A stretch of 10,209 bases of DNA from Funneliformis mosseae (GCA_910592005.1 CAJVPP010004063.1:1-10209); one strand, 5' to 3'. Positions 1 to 9,060 are shown, counted from the stretch's first letter. The notes: generated by a model from the sequence alone, not told the origin. Translations and numbers: made by a program.

Positions 1-14
1 TTACGCCGTAATAT

Positions 15-48
15 TTGCATAAGTTTACAAATCGTAAATCTTACGCAA
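15..48. repeat. Imperfect inverted repeat (hairpin) near the left edge
   Basis: TTGCATAAGTTTAC at 15-28 faces GTAAATCTTACGCAA at 34-48 across a five-base spacer. The arms pair over 13 of 15 positions, with one mismatch and one unpaired base. It lies beside the transposase remnant and may be part of that element's end, or chance. Confidence 0.45.
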
Positions 49-285
49 TACTTCGCATTAAAAATATTCCTGATGAACAACATACCAATAATTTTGCTTT
101 ATTGTTATTCCATTTATGTACTTGTTTTGGTTGAATATTAAAATATTTGGCAGTTTTACATTTACTTTCTTCATTATTTTTCAAAAAATGCACCACCATT
201 AATTTTTCTCTTACAGTTTATTGTCTTTCTTTTGTAATAAACAATTATATGCTTTTTGATTTTTTTTATTTCCAATAATAACCAT
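41..285 (-). pseudogene. Degenerate transposase fragment with helix-turn-helix (pogo/Tigger-like), frameshifted
   Basis: Read on the minus strand, a possible start (ATG at 285-283) gives 24 codons rich in Lys and Asn, then a stop at 213-211. In an overlapping frame, open from 217 down to a stop at 43-41, the product begins TVREKLMVVHFL and continues KCKTAKYFNIQPKQVHKW. The second block has the spacing of the helix-turn-helix at the N-terminus of pogo/Tigger-class transposases (a TAKYFNI helix, then a QVHKW recognition helix). The two frames together look like one reading frame broken by a frameshift. After about residue 45 of the second frame the resemblance fades, so the rest is missing, decayed or outside the window. 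No catalytic DDE residues are visible. Family assignment rests on this one motif and is from memory of the pattern, not a search. Confidence 0.5.
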
Positions 286-827
286 TTTTACTTTAAAATA
301 ATTTGCGTCACAAATAAAAGACAAAGAAATGAAAACGCGTTTATTATTTATAAGGATTTATTATACAAAATAGGAGAAGATACAGATAAATGTGATTTTT
401 ATTAATCTTTTTTTCCTAAAAGGGTAATTTACCTTACTTCTAAAATATAAATATGTCTAGGTATTATATATGGCAAATATCCTGGATACTTTATAAACCT
501 TATACTCCTCTTATGCACAGTATTCCTATTATATCCCCCTGTATAATATACCCTGGATATAGCCTTCAACTCCCTAAAATTTGTATCATATCCAGGTTAT
601 TATGACCCCTGTTATACGATACTTTAATTAAATTTGTAAATAATAATTAGGAGTTAATACTTATAAATTTTACTATAACAATTTAAATATATGCTGATAT
701 ATTTCATAATATATTTAGAATGATTATTAATAGTTTAAGCATACTTGTCTAATAATAAGTCTAAAATAATTTATTAGTAAAATATAAAATAAAAAAAAAA
801 TGCATATATATATCTTTTATTCAAAAA
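286..827. other. Gene-free AT-rich spacer downstream of MOT1
   Basis: I see no coding region, tRNA or rRNA here. Most of it is A/T-rich, with homopolymer runs such as the ten-A block near 791-800. The exception is about 460-615, which is richer in C and G and carries repeated CTGGATA-type motifs. Its origin is unknown; an old transposon fragment is possible. Confidence 0.6.
478..595. repeat. Dispersed CTGGATA / TATCCAG motif, three copies
   Basis: CTGGATA occurs at 482-488 and 553-559, and its reverse complement TATCCAG at 589-595. The first lies in the near-palindrome TATCCTGGATA (478-488). The copies sit in a C-rich island between AT-rich flanks. Short and few, they may be remnants of a repeat or coincidence. 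Confidence 0.3.
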
Positions 828-837
828 TTTATTTATT
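828..837 (-). terminator. Candidate poly(A) signals 3' of MOT1
   Basis: Two overlapping AATAAA hexamers are read on the minus strand (837-832 and 833-828), about 117 bases past the MOT1 stop codon. A related AATAAAAG follows closely. The distance fits a short fungal 3' untranslated region. AATAAA is expected often by chance at this base composition, so this is only a candidate. Confidence 0.3.
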
Positions 838-953
838 AGTTTGCTAATAACAAAGATCAAATAATAATATTAATTATAATTTACTTTGATATTTACATAG
901 CAATAAAATAATTATCTTTAAATCTAATAAGTATCTATCTGCTATAAAACTAA

Positions 954-3445
954 TCAATTTCCGGAATTAAGGGATTCAATAAAATTATCCAAATTAAGAT
1001 CTTCATACTGTGTATCGTCCCATAGATTTTCTAATCCTTCCAAAACATTCTTCGTAGCAGATATTTTCTTTCCTTTTGCAAAACCAGATCCTGTACCGCT
1101 TATAGATGTACTTCCTCCTTTTTGATTTCTGTTGTTATGATCAGTAGTTACATTGAACAAATCAAGTATTTGTTCAGTATCCATACTTTGTAGTCCAGAA
1201 TTTTGTTGATTAACAATGGAATTGGCGATGTTAAGTTTAAATTTTTGTAATCTATAATAAAATAATAATATTGGTTACTAAAACGTTTGTAAAATACAAG
1301 GATTCTCATAAAAACATCAATTCCTTACCCCATAATCTTTTCTTCCAATGTTCCTTTAGTAATTAGACGATATACATTGACTACTTTCTTTTGTCCTATA
1401 CGGTGAGCACGATCCATTGCCTGCAAATCTTTCATTGGATTCCAGTCATGTTCAACAAAAATAACAGTATCGGCTCCTGTTAAATTTAGCCCAAGTCCAC
1501 CAACGTGTGTAGTAAGTAATAGCACATCAATTGATGGATCTTTATTAAACTGTTGTACAATTCCGTGACGTTTATTGGCATCCACTGAACCATCGAGTCG
1601 CATATATGTGACCGAAGGCATTATTGGCTTAAATAAATCATTTTCAATAATGTCAAGCATTGTCTTAAGCTGACAGAAGATAAGTGCTCGATGCTGACTG
1701 ACTGCACCAGCGCCCAAAGTACCTTCTTCAGATTCTGTAGACACTCCTATACCACAATCAAGTAATAGTTGCCTATGTACGTGCGAGCATAAATTAATTA
1801 TAAATTAATTATGCTAAAATAATGCAATAAACGAAATTAAGTATAGTTACTTCAAAGCAAGCAATTTTGGAGCATTTTCCAAATCATGCAACGAAGACCT
1901 GCTAGACTTGAGTTTATCCATGACAATGCGGTATTGTGGATGTTTATCATTCATTACTAATAAAGGATGATTGCATAACTTGCGCAAATACTGTAATGCT
2001 TGAAATATATGTGTAGCTTTCTTGTCGCCTTCTTCTTCAATATGTTCCGTTCCAAGTTCACTTTCAACACTGCTCTTAGCTTGTGATTTAGCAAATTGTT
2101 CATAAAGTTGTTTCTATTCATTTGAAAAGCAATAATGAAACATTCATTAGTTTTAAATATTTAATTAAAAAGGATAAACCGCATAAATCCATACCTGTAA
2201 ATCACTAAGCTCGCAATAATAATCTTGTATGATTTTCGGAGGTAAGTCATTCAAAACATCCTCCTTTAAGCGTCTCAGCAAGAATGGAAGAACCTGTTTA
2301 TGTAAGGCTTCGAGTGCCAAAGCACCTAAAAGAAATGTTGTTAGAACAATACATACAAATTTCTAAAAAAATTAATGTTTATAAGAACGAAATGTAACTA
2401 ACCAGCTTCCTGTTCTCTGGAGGAACTCTTACTATCTCTACTTGAAAGTATAGGTTTGCCAAAACGTTCATTAAATTGTTTTTCGGTACCTAAAAATCCG
2501 GGCATTAAGAAATCGAAAAGTGACCATAATTCTAGCACATTATTCTAAATAAAAGTAAAGTCAAGTCAAAATATTTTCTTAAGTTCGGATTCACTAACAT
2601 TATTACTAACCTGTATTGGAGTGCCAGACAATATCAATCGATGATTGGCCTTTACAGATTTGACCGCTTTTGTTATCTTTGTTTTACCATTCTTGATAAC
2701 GTGGCCTTCATCTAAGATACAATAATTCCAATTTATATTAGCCAAATCTTCAATATCGTTGCGAACTATATCATATGACATAATAATAACATCAGAATTG
2801 TTGATTTTCGGTCGAAGTCTATCAAATACAAATACAAATTATCAATATTAATAAATAAACATGTAACCATAATAATGAAGAATATTGTACCTGTCTCGAT
2901 CTTTTGGATTACCAGAATACAGAAGTGGCTTTAGCGTATCTGTATAATTTAATATCTCATGATACCAATGTCCTGTTAAAGTAGGGGGGCAAACGACTAA
3001 AGATGGGCAAGGGGCACAATCTGGAGACTTTGTTTGACTATATTTCTCAGAACGAGTATAATGGTCGCTCGCCAAAATACATATGGATTGAAGAGTTTTA
3101 CCTAGACCCATATCTATAAAACATGAATAAACAATAATAAAGTAACAATATATACATATATATATATATTTTTAATTCTAATTAAAATTTATATGTAATA
3201 TTTGATTTAAGAGATATACATTAAATCTTACCATCACATAATATGCCATGTAATTGATATTTGTTCAAAAATGCCAACCAATTGACACCTTCTTGCTGAT
3301 ATTTCCGTAATTCAGCTTTGATATTTATTGGAATTTCATAAGGATCCAATTTATTACTATCAAGAAGTTGTGAAAGGAATCTCCGTTCATCATCACGGTG
3401 CTTTAATAATTCAGTTGATAGTCCAGGTGGGTCAGGTATACCAGC
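954..3445 (-). other. MOT1: MOT1 Swi2/Snf2 ATPase and C-terminal tail (exons 20-27, residues about 1258-1897)
   Basis: Lobe 1 lies in exons 20-24. It has [11 protein letters not shown], the nucleotide-binding loop DMGLGKT (1329-1335; the first D codon is split across exons 20 and 21), [14 protein letters not shown], the DEGH box (1439-1442), SGTPIQ (1467-1472), [14 protein letters not shown], and the linker [20 protein letters not shown]. Lobe 2 lies in exons 25-26, with [67 protein letters not shown] (split here only in description) and [16 protein letters not shown]. Exon 27 adds the conserved tail ([28 protein letters not shown], ending in a short acidic stretch), with a Gly/Ser/Lys-rich spacer between the conserved blocks. 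DEGH in place of DEAH is normal for MOT1. All residues needed for ATP binding and hydrolysis are visible, so the enzyme should be active. Confidence 0.93.
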
Positions 3446-6400
3446 CTATATAAAATAGTTTAACGTTAGAGGAAAAAAATTTTCTAAACGCAAAAGCAAT
3501 ATCAGCAATGTATATCAAAATTCCTATTTACCTCTAACGGTACTAATTTGATCAACATAGCAAAACAATTCGTGCTAACTAATCGAACGTTTTCATCTAC
3601 ATCACTCATTCTACCCAAAATTGGAACAATTAAGAAAATAACATATGGCAGAATTTTTGCATCCATAGTTTGTACGACATCTATAAATATAAAATAAATT
3701 GAGGTAAATACATGTAATTATTTACAATTTTTTAATTACGATATGTTATATGACGTACGATAAATTAACTCAGCTGCTCCTTGACGATGTATTACGTTTT
3801 GTGAATCACCCAATAAAGGTATTACTTGATGGATTATTATTTGCATACTTGGTATTGTGATTACACTTGCAATAGTAGCAAAACATCTTGCAGCCATGAA
3901 CCGAATTACAGAATATTGACATTGAATAGCTTTGACGATATGAGGTAGCAATTCCGTAAACTGTAAGGTGCAATTAAAAACGCATCGTTAAAAATTTTAT
4001 AATTAACTGTTCAAGTTAAAATGATGGAAATGAATTAATAAGAATTAATAATTACCTTTGAATATAAATTTTCATGAACTACAGGAACTAATGATTGAAT
4101 TATTTGAAGAGAATCAATAACGTCTTGCCCTATACTGTTATTTGTTTTAAGTGATATGCCTATAGTATCTTCGTCGTCTATAATTTCATTATACATAAAT
4201 TTTATCGATAAGTTAATATATTTCTAGACAATGATTTAATAAAATAAAGAGGTATATACCTTGGCTGAATACGTTATCTAACGATGAACACATGCAGGTC
4301 CACAATTTTGGCACTACTTCAAATAACCTATGACTAAATTGCATAGCAAACTCTCTCAGTGCTGTTTCAGCACCTCGTCTTATTAATCTTTGTGATTTAA
4401 GCTTCTCGTCCTCGCTTGACGTATCGCCATTAGACGAAGCCTTGTCTGGTTCTTTAGCTTTAAGTAATGATAGAATACCTTCCTTTTTATGATTGTTCTG
4501 AATATCAGGAGTAGTGGTCGGATCAGAACAAAGGAAAGTGCACAAATTTTTAACAATTTTATCATTGGGATTAACTCTAATTGAACTATCTGCTGCTATT
4601 GAACAAAGAGAAACAAGGCTGGCTAAAGTAGCGGCAGAACGTTGTTGCAACCCTAAATTCTCTTCAGATTTAATAGAATTCATGATAGATCTTATTATTG
4701 GATTCAATTTTGGAGGTAAAAACTGTAATGCTACAACGGCACCTGCAATAGCAGCAAACACTATAATGTCATTTTTTTGTTTTGTCGACTCATAGTAACC
4801 GATTGAAGCTAGCACACGACGCTGGCGATCCTGTAGTTGCGACTGTCGTTCCTCCGGTTGGACTTGCGCAGACCTTCTACTTCTCCCAGAAACTTGAGCA
4901 GATAAATTATTGAATGTTGTTGTCGCAAGCTCTGCCGCAATCTCAACACTAAATAATTGTGATGCATCTAACTGTACTACTTCACCAAGAACGTATATCG
5001 GTAAAGCTGGTACATTAGCTGAATTGATTCTACCTACGGAAACAAAAGTGTTCAGCATAGCTTGGCATTCGCCTCTGATACGACGTAATATAGTAACAAG
5101 TTCTGCATAGAAGGTTGGTGGATCGGATTCAAGCATTTGAACCATAAATTCAGAGATATTTAAAGCAAATGACGAAGTATGTACCAATGAACTTTGAAAG
5201 CTTTGACAACTATTATCTAAGACTGATCTTGACCATTCCTCAATAATGACTGCAGAAAGTTGTTTATTTGAAGCCCATGAAGATGAAAGACATGCCATAA
5301 GGATTTCCTTAAAAGTTAGCTCCAATGACTAATATATACAAATAAATAATATAATAAATAAGTATTATGATATAAAAAAGCAAAGTTATGCTAGAACTGC
5401 TCGTTTACAATCCATCTAATGAAATACAAGATATGATTTACATACTTCATTTGGCCATCTACTCATAAGCATGCCCAATCCTTTAGAAGCAGCAACCCTG
5501 CCTCTTAGCACTGTATCTACACTAACTAACGCAAAATCCTGTTGTAACATTCCAACATCAATATTATGTCCAACTAATTCATCCGTGCTTCCGTTACTTG
5601 CTTGGTTACGACCTTGCCCACGCCGACGTGAATTCGATGTAGAAGTGGTTGATATTGTCGTAGGAATTATTTCCATTGGGATTGTCCCTTCGGGTATGTA
5701 AAATAACCGACGATCAATTGGAGTGCCTAGTGGTGTCATAATTATCGTGAACCAAGTTCGTATGTATGGAGATGTAAATTGAATGAGTTGGTTTTGATAC
5801 ATCAATGCTGACCAAACTTGGACGGATAGATCGAGGACTTCCTGTATGTTTAAAATGTTCATGAAAAATTTTTAAATAATAGCAAATCTTTAATAAATCT
5901 TTTACTCGTACCTTTTTTTCCTCGACTATCATATTCTGAAGCACAAGTCTAAAAGTACGATCATCAACCCATTCTTCTGAACTGTTCATACCCAAAAAAG
6001 TTAAAAGGGTATTAAGGACTGCGGAACGTACAGATGTAATGGTATGCCGAAAAAATGGATATAGACGCGGTATTAATGTCGTTAAAGAATGGCTAAAATT
6101 ATAAATTAAATAAAATTAAGGGTTGATAAGATTTTTAAAATAAAATCATACATTATCATAGCATATCTATTATTCTACCTTGGATCTGATGCAGCTGCAT
6201 GGCGCATATATTCCAATACACTTGGAAATGAAAATAATTTAGCTAATAAAAAAAATTTTTTTTTGTTATTTTATTTATTTATTTTTTTAAAAAAAATAAG
6301 TTTACTTAATATTAAAAATTTACCTAAAAAATCCATTACACTTGCCGTGGATGCAGTTAAATCATCCTTCAAATCCTTCAGACAATCCCACAAAACTGAA

Positions 6401-8876
6401 ACAATTTCAGGTATCTTATGGGATGAAAGACTAACAAAAGAATCTGCAATTGGAATTAAGATTGAAGCAGCTACCGCACGAACATCATCATCACTATCTT
6501 TTAATCTACAATAGTGAAAAGATTACAAAAAATTGTAAATCATAAGACTCGGTTCCTATCAAAAACCTATCTATGCCTTTGATAAGAAAGAAGTCCATGA
6601 AGCATATATTAAACATGGCATACCCTAAAATAACAGCACCAACGGTACCATCCAACATCATATTTACCAAGTCCTTACGAACTGCAACAGCATATTTCAA
6701 ACCTAACATTCCAGCATGTCGAACCTCCCATATTGATGTCTTACCATCAAGTAAATCTGTTTGATAAATCATTCTCAATAATACCCTATGTACATTTTCT
6801 ACACCCTGAGGTGACATATAATGTAAAAGAGCACCCATAGTCTGCGAACATGTTTCACGTACAGGTGCAACAACCTGTTATAGAGAGGTTAGATAAGAAT
6901 AAAGTTGCTAATTTGTTATATTTTAACTTAAACCTATCTCTTTACCTGGTCTGATACAAAATCACCGAACCTATCTAAAGCAAAAACACATAGCAACCGA
7001 ATTGCTATATCGTCCAACCATTTATTATGGCGGGCTTCATTTTCTGATTTAGTTAATCCAACTAGTTAAAATGTAATATTAATAAATTAATTTATTCGCT
7101 AAATTATATAACTATATTTATCATATCCTTCGATTAAACATACCAGCTCTACCTGCACCGTGTCCATGTACTTTTAATATTTCTCTCAGTCCAATACATG
7201 CACCGTGTCTAACTTCCCAACATGAACTAAAAATATTTATATTTGTGTGAAATACAAATCTAAAACTATAGCAATTTATAATTATTAATTTCAATTAACT
7301 TACTTAAACAAAGACACACATAATGATTCACACACTTTTTCAAAGGGCCATTCATTGGATAATTCTTCAGATATATTAGAAGAAATGTCTTTTTTAGCCT
7401 CAACCACAATCTTGCTAGAACAAGGTTGTGGAGTAAAATTAAAGTAACCATCATTTTGTGTAGAATCAGGTAATCCTATATTCAATACGCAGTTATTTTG
7501 TTAACGTTATTGTTCATGTAAGCATTTACTTGAGATTATAATATAATAATTACCATCAGGTTCAGCTTTTACGTTAGATGGTGAAATAGGGGCTACAAGT
7601 GGTGTTGTAGCTTCAGCGCCTGCTCTTCTTCCACTCATTTCCACTACACGCATTCTGAAAAAAAACCAGAAGTTAAAACTAATGTTAATCACAAATTGAA
7701 ATATCTTCCTATCGGACATACTTTTCTTTCCCTTTGTGTTTAGCATCGCTTTTTGCCTTTCTCTTTAATCTATTTCTTTCTCGTGCACTTAACCCAGACA
7801 TTTCTTCCGAAGGCAATCCAGGAGAGCGAGGTTGAGGGGGTTGGGTAGGTTGGGGTTGGGCGATAAATTCTGTATTTTGTAGTTGTGTAGTTTGTGGTAC
7901 TGAAGCTCCACTTATATCCACATCATCCAACAAATCAACTACATAATTGTATTAATTTCGAGTTTAATTAATAATGATTTATTTACTGTTGAAAATAATA
8001 CGACTTTCTTTTAACTCACCATCCATGAATTCGCTACCTAACCCTAATCGTTCTTTAAGGTTTTTATGTTGAAGCGCCAACCGTTGTGCGGGATCTAGAT
8101 CACTTAAGTCAAGATCATATTCCTAACACCATATTTTTCATTCGTTAAAATCACGTGTTCATACTTTACAGAAGAATAAGCTTACTCGTCATACCTTGCC
8201 AGCTGAACCCAACAAAGTTTTCCCTTTCTGCAATACACTTGCAATATCAAATGTTTCAAATGAATATTTATTATCATTTTTTTTGTTTACAGTATATGGT
8301 TCGTTTTCTAATTTTATAACTATAGTTGTTTTTAAAGAATATGTCAAAAAAAAAAAATCGTATAGGACAATTATATATGAAATAGAATTAGAAATTAACT
8401 ATAAATGATAAAAGTGAAAAAAAAAGTAAAAGAAAAATAGCTAGCATACTTTCAGGAGGATCCCATTGCGGTACATTTTTAGCAATGGCCTCGATCGCTT
8501 GTCCAGCGGCAATTCGAGTGTCCCATTCTTTATTGCTCAAATGTATGATAACCTGATAAATGTACGCGCCTTTTAAGTTATTACAAAACTTATTTGGAAT
8601 TATTAAAAAAACGATCAATAAAAAAAATAAAAATAAAAAAAAATAAAATGGACCCTTGATAAAAGGTTATGTAGCTCTCCAGGGTGCTGCTTTTGGATCT
8701 CTCCCAACTGTTGAGCGGCCGTTGCACGTACAGCAGGCGTAGATCCTGTGTCCAGAAGAAGGACCAAACGGTCCAATCTGCATAAGAAATTTTAGCATTT
8801 CGAAAAGATTTAGAAGAAAAAATGGAAAAATTTGATACTTTTTCGTATATGGTGATAAACTTTACCGTGTCGACAT
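954..8876 (-). CDS. MOT1: TATA-binding-protein-associated factor MOT1/BTAF1 (Swi2/Snf2-family ATPase), spliced, complete
   Basis: Nuclear ATPase that uses ATP hydrolysis to remove TBP from promoter DNA and so redistributes it among promoters; this role is known from yeast Mot1 and human BTAF1. The spliced product is 1,897 residues, the usual family length. Seen in it: N-terminal [18 protein letters not shown], which matches the family start; HEAT-type repeats to about residue 1250, including WEVRHGA (322-328) and ALDRFGDF (exon 10); [11 protein letters not shown] (1304-1314); Walker A DMGLGKT (1329-1335); DEGH box (1439-1442); SGTPIQ (1467-1472); motif [10 protein letters not shown] (1771-1778); and the tail [11 protein letters not shown]. 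All catalytic motifs are intact. The chosen ATG (8876-8874) is the first in the leader, has A at -3, and has an in-frame TAA 36 bases upstream (8912-8910). The stop codon is at 956-954. The gene stands alone, with a TATA-like element about 90 bases upstream. Intron 2 has an unusual donor. Identity is near certain; a few acceptor choices are less so. Confidence 0.96.
7722..7938 (-). other. MOT1: Low-complexity Pro/Gln and basic linker within MOT1 (exon 6)
   Basis: Exon 6 encodes residues about 156-228. An acidic start ([11 protein letters not shown]) leads into a Pro/Gln stretch ([17 protein letters not shown]), then a strongly basic segment ([20 protein letters not shown]). BTAF1 has a basic segment at the same place, so this part is probably conserved in function (nuclear localisation or nucleic-acid contact; inference), while the Pro/Gln part looks lineage-specific. 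The Pro codons make a C-rich coding strand and hence a G-rich plus strand, giving a G-quadruplex-like motif at 7836-7860. Confidence 0.7.
7836..7860 (+). other. Putative G-quadruplex motif on the strand opposite MOT1 coding exon 6
   Basis: The plus strand has four G-runs of 5, 3, 4 and 3 bases (7836-7840, 7843-7845, 7852-7855, 7858-7860) separated by loops of 2, 6 and 2 bases, which meets the usual four-run rule. The plus strand is the template for MOT1 transcription. It is the only such G-cluster I noticed in an otherwise AT-dominated window. Confidence 0.6.
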
Positions 8877-9060
8877 TTTTAGCCAATACTGTATACAGGG
8901 GCTGATGAATTACGGTATGTTTACGCGGTGCAGAAATTGGAGCAATAGACGGGATTTGAGATCTTATATATATTGTTTAATGATCAACCATAGTATAATT
9001 TATGAATGTTGTTACACATATGATACGACTTGTATTGTATTACAATAATAACATAATAAA
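8877..9060. promoter_or_regulatory. MOT1 leader and proximal promoter
   Basis: Directly upstream of the ATG, 8881-8960 is about 45% G+C, against about 7% further out. There is no ATG in the minus-strand leader before the MOT1 start codon, and an in-frame TAA at 8912-8910 shuts off any N-terminal extension. The step in composition suggests the transcribed leader plus a core promoter. No second, divergent gene is visible on the plus strand. Confidence 0.5.
8963..8972 (-). promoter_or_regulatory. TATA-like element upstream of MOT1
   Basis: Read on the minus strand the sequence is TATATATAAG, ending about 87 bases before the MOT1 ATG. It sits just outside a GC-richer leader (8877-8960, 36 of 80 bases G or C by my count for 8881-8960), a spacing that would allow initiation near 8930-8940 and a leader of about 55-65 bases. 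The surrounding DNA is so AT-rich that a TATA match by chance is likely, so only position and composition support it. Confidence 0.4.

Larger units (their letters stand above)
954..8876 (-). other. MOT1: Exon-intron map of the MOT1 gene (27 coding exons, 26 introns)
   Basis: Coding exons in transcript order (high to low coordinate): 1 8876-8866; 2 8777-8654; 3 8552-8450; 4 8319-8195; 5 8122-8020; 6 7938-7722; 7 7654-7554; 8 7475-7304; 9 7226-7144; 10 7061-6946; 11 6874-6624; 12 6505-6324; 13 6242-6179; 14 6092-5912; 15 5841-5446; 16 5328-4260; 17 4177-4056; 18 3960-3759; 19 3680-3532; 20 3445-3232; 21 3113-2891; 22 2818-2611; 23 2544-2403; 24 2325-2195; 25 2113-1851; 26 1772-1329; 27 1251-954. 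Each junction was placed by GT...AG, by frame continuity, and by agreement of the joined protein with the MOT1/BTAF1 family as I know it. Donors are mostly GTAWNN or GTRNGT-like; the exceptions are intron 2 (GTCCAT) and introns 22 and 23 (GTTAGT). Introns are 66-130 bases long and AT-rich, with T-rich stretches before the acceptor. Exon 16 (1,069 bases) is by far the longest. Least certain are the acceptors of exons 4 and 17, where a second in-frame AG lies close by. Confidence 0.9.
3532..8876 (-). other. MOT1: MOT1 N-terminal HEAT-repeat, TBP-binding half (exons 1-19, residues 1 to about 1257)
   Basis: In the MOT1 family this half folds into a horseshoe of HEAT repeats that grips TBP, with a loop (the latch) that can occupy TBP's DNA-binding face. 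Visible here are paired helices typical of HEAT units: residues 1-80 (to [10 protein letters not shown]), then from NEWPFE (302-307) through WEVRHGA, a second WEVRHAG (exon 11), [12 protein letters not shown] (exon 12) and [15 protein letters not shown] (exon 14). Exons 15-16 correspond to the DUF3535 central region, and [15 protein letters not shown] (exon 18) and [16 protein letters not shown] (exon 19) are the last repeats. The stretch between residues about 81 and 300 is poorly conserved and partly low-complexity; by position it would contain the latch, which is inference. Exon 15 has a Ser/Thr/Arg/Gln-rich patch that is probably a disordered loop. Confidence 0.85.

Noticed and set aside
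4514..4795. Plus-strand open frame of about 93 codons
   Set aside because: Lies wholly inside MOT1 exon 16 on the opposite strand. Its protein resembles nothing I know and it is an antisense shadow of a well-conserved frame.
4910..5701. Plus-strand open frames at 4910-5110 and 5471-5701
   Set aside because: Antisense shadows of MOT1 exons 16 and 15. No start context, splice pattern or family resemblance.
6263..6764. Plus-strand open frames at 6263-6514 and 6573-6764
   Set aside because: Opposite strand of MOT1 exons 12 and 11. The first starts in intron 12 poly-T/poly-A sequence.
7266..7746. Minus-strand frames at 7266-7454 and 7507-7746 as separate small genes
   Set aside because: The first is a wrong-frame reading of exon 8. 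The second runs through intron 6 into exon 7 and on into intron 7. Both regions are explained by MOT1.
8196..8408. Plus-strand open frame of about 70 codons
   Set aside because: Antisense to exon 4 and intron 3 of MOT1, low-complexity at its end, with no support.
8590..8886. Minus-strand frame starting just before the MOT1 ATG and reading through intron 1
   Set aside because: It begins in the leader in a different frame and reads intron 1 as Phe/Ser-rich residues. Only the spliced frame from 8876 gives the family N-terminus.
8905..8925. Plus-strand ATG-AAT-TAC followed by GTATGT, like the first exon of a divergent gene
   Set aside because: No acceptor or continuing coding sequence is visible to the right in the AT desert, so there is no support beyond a short chance match.
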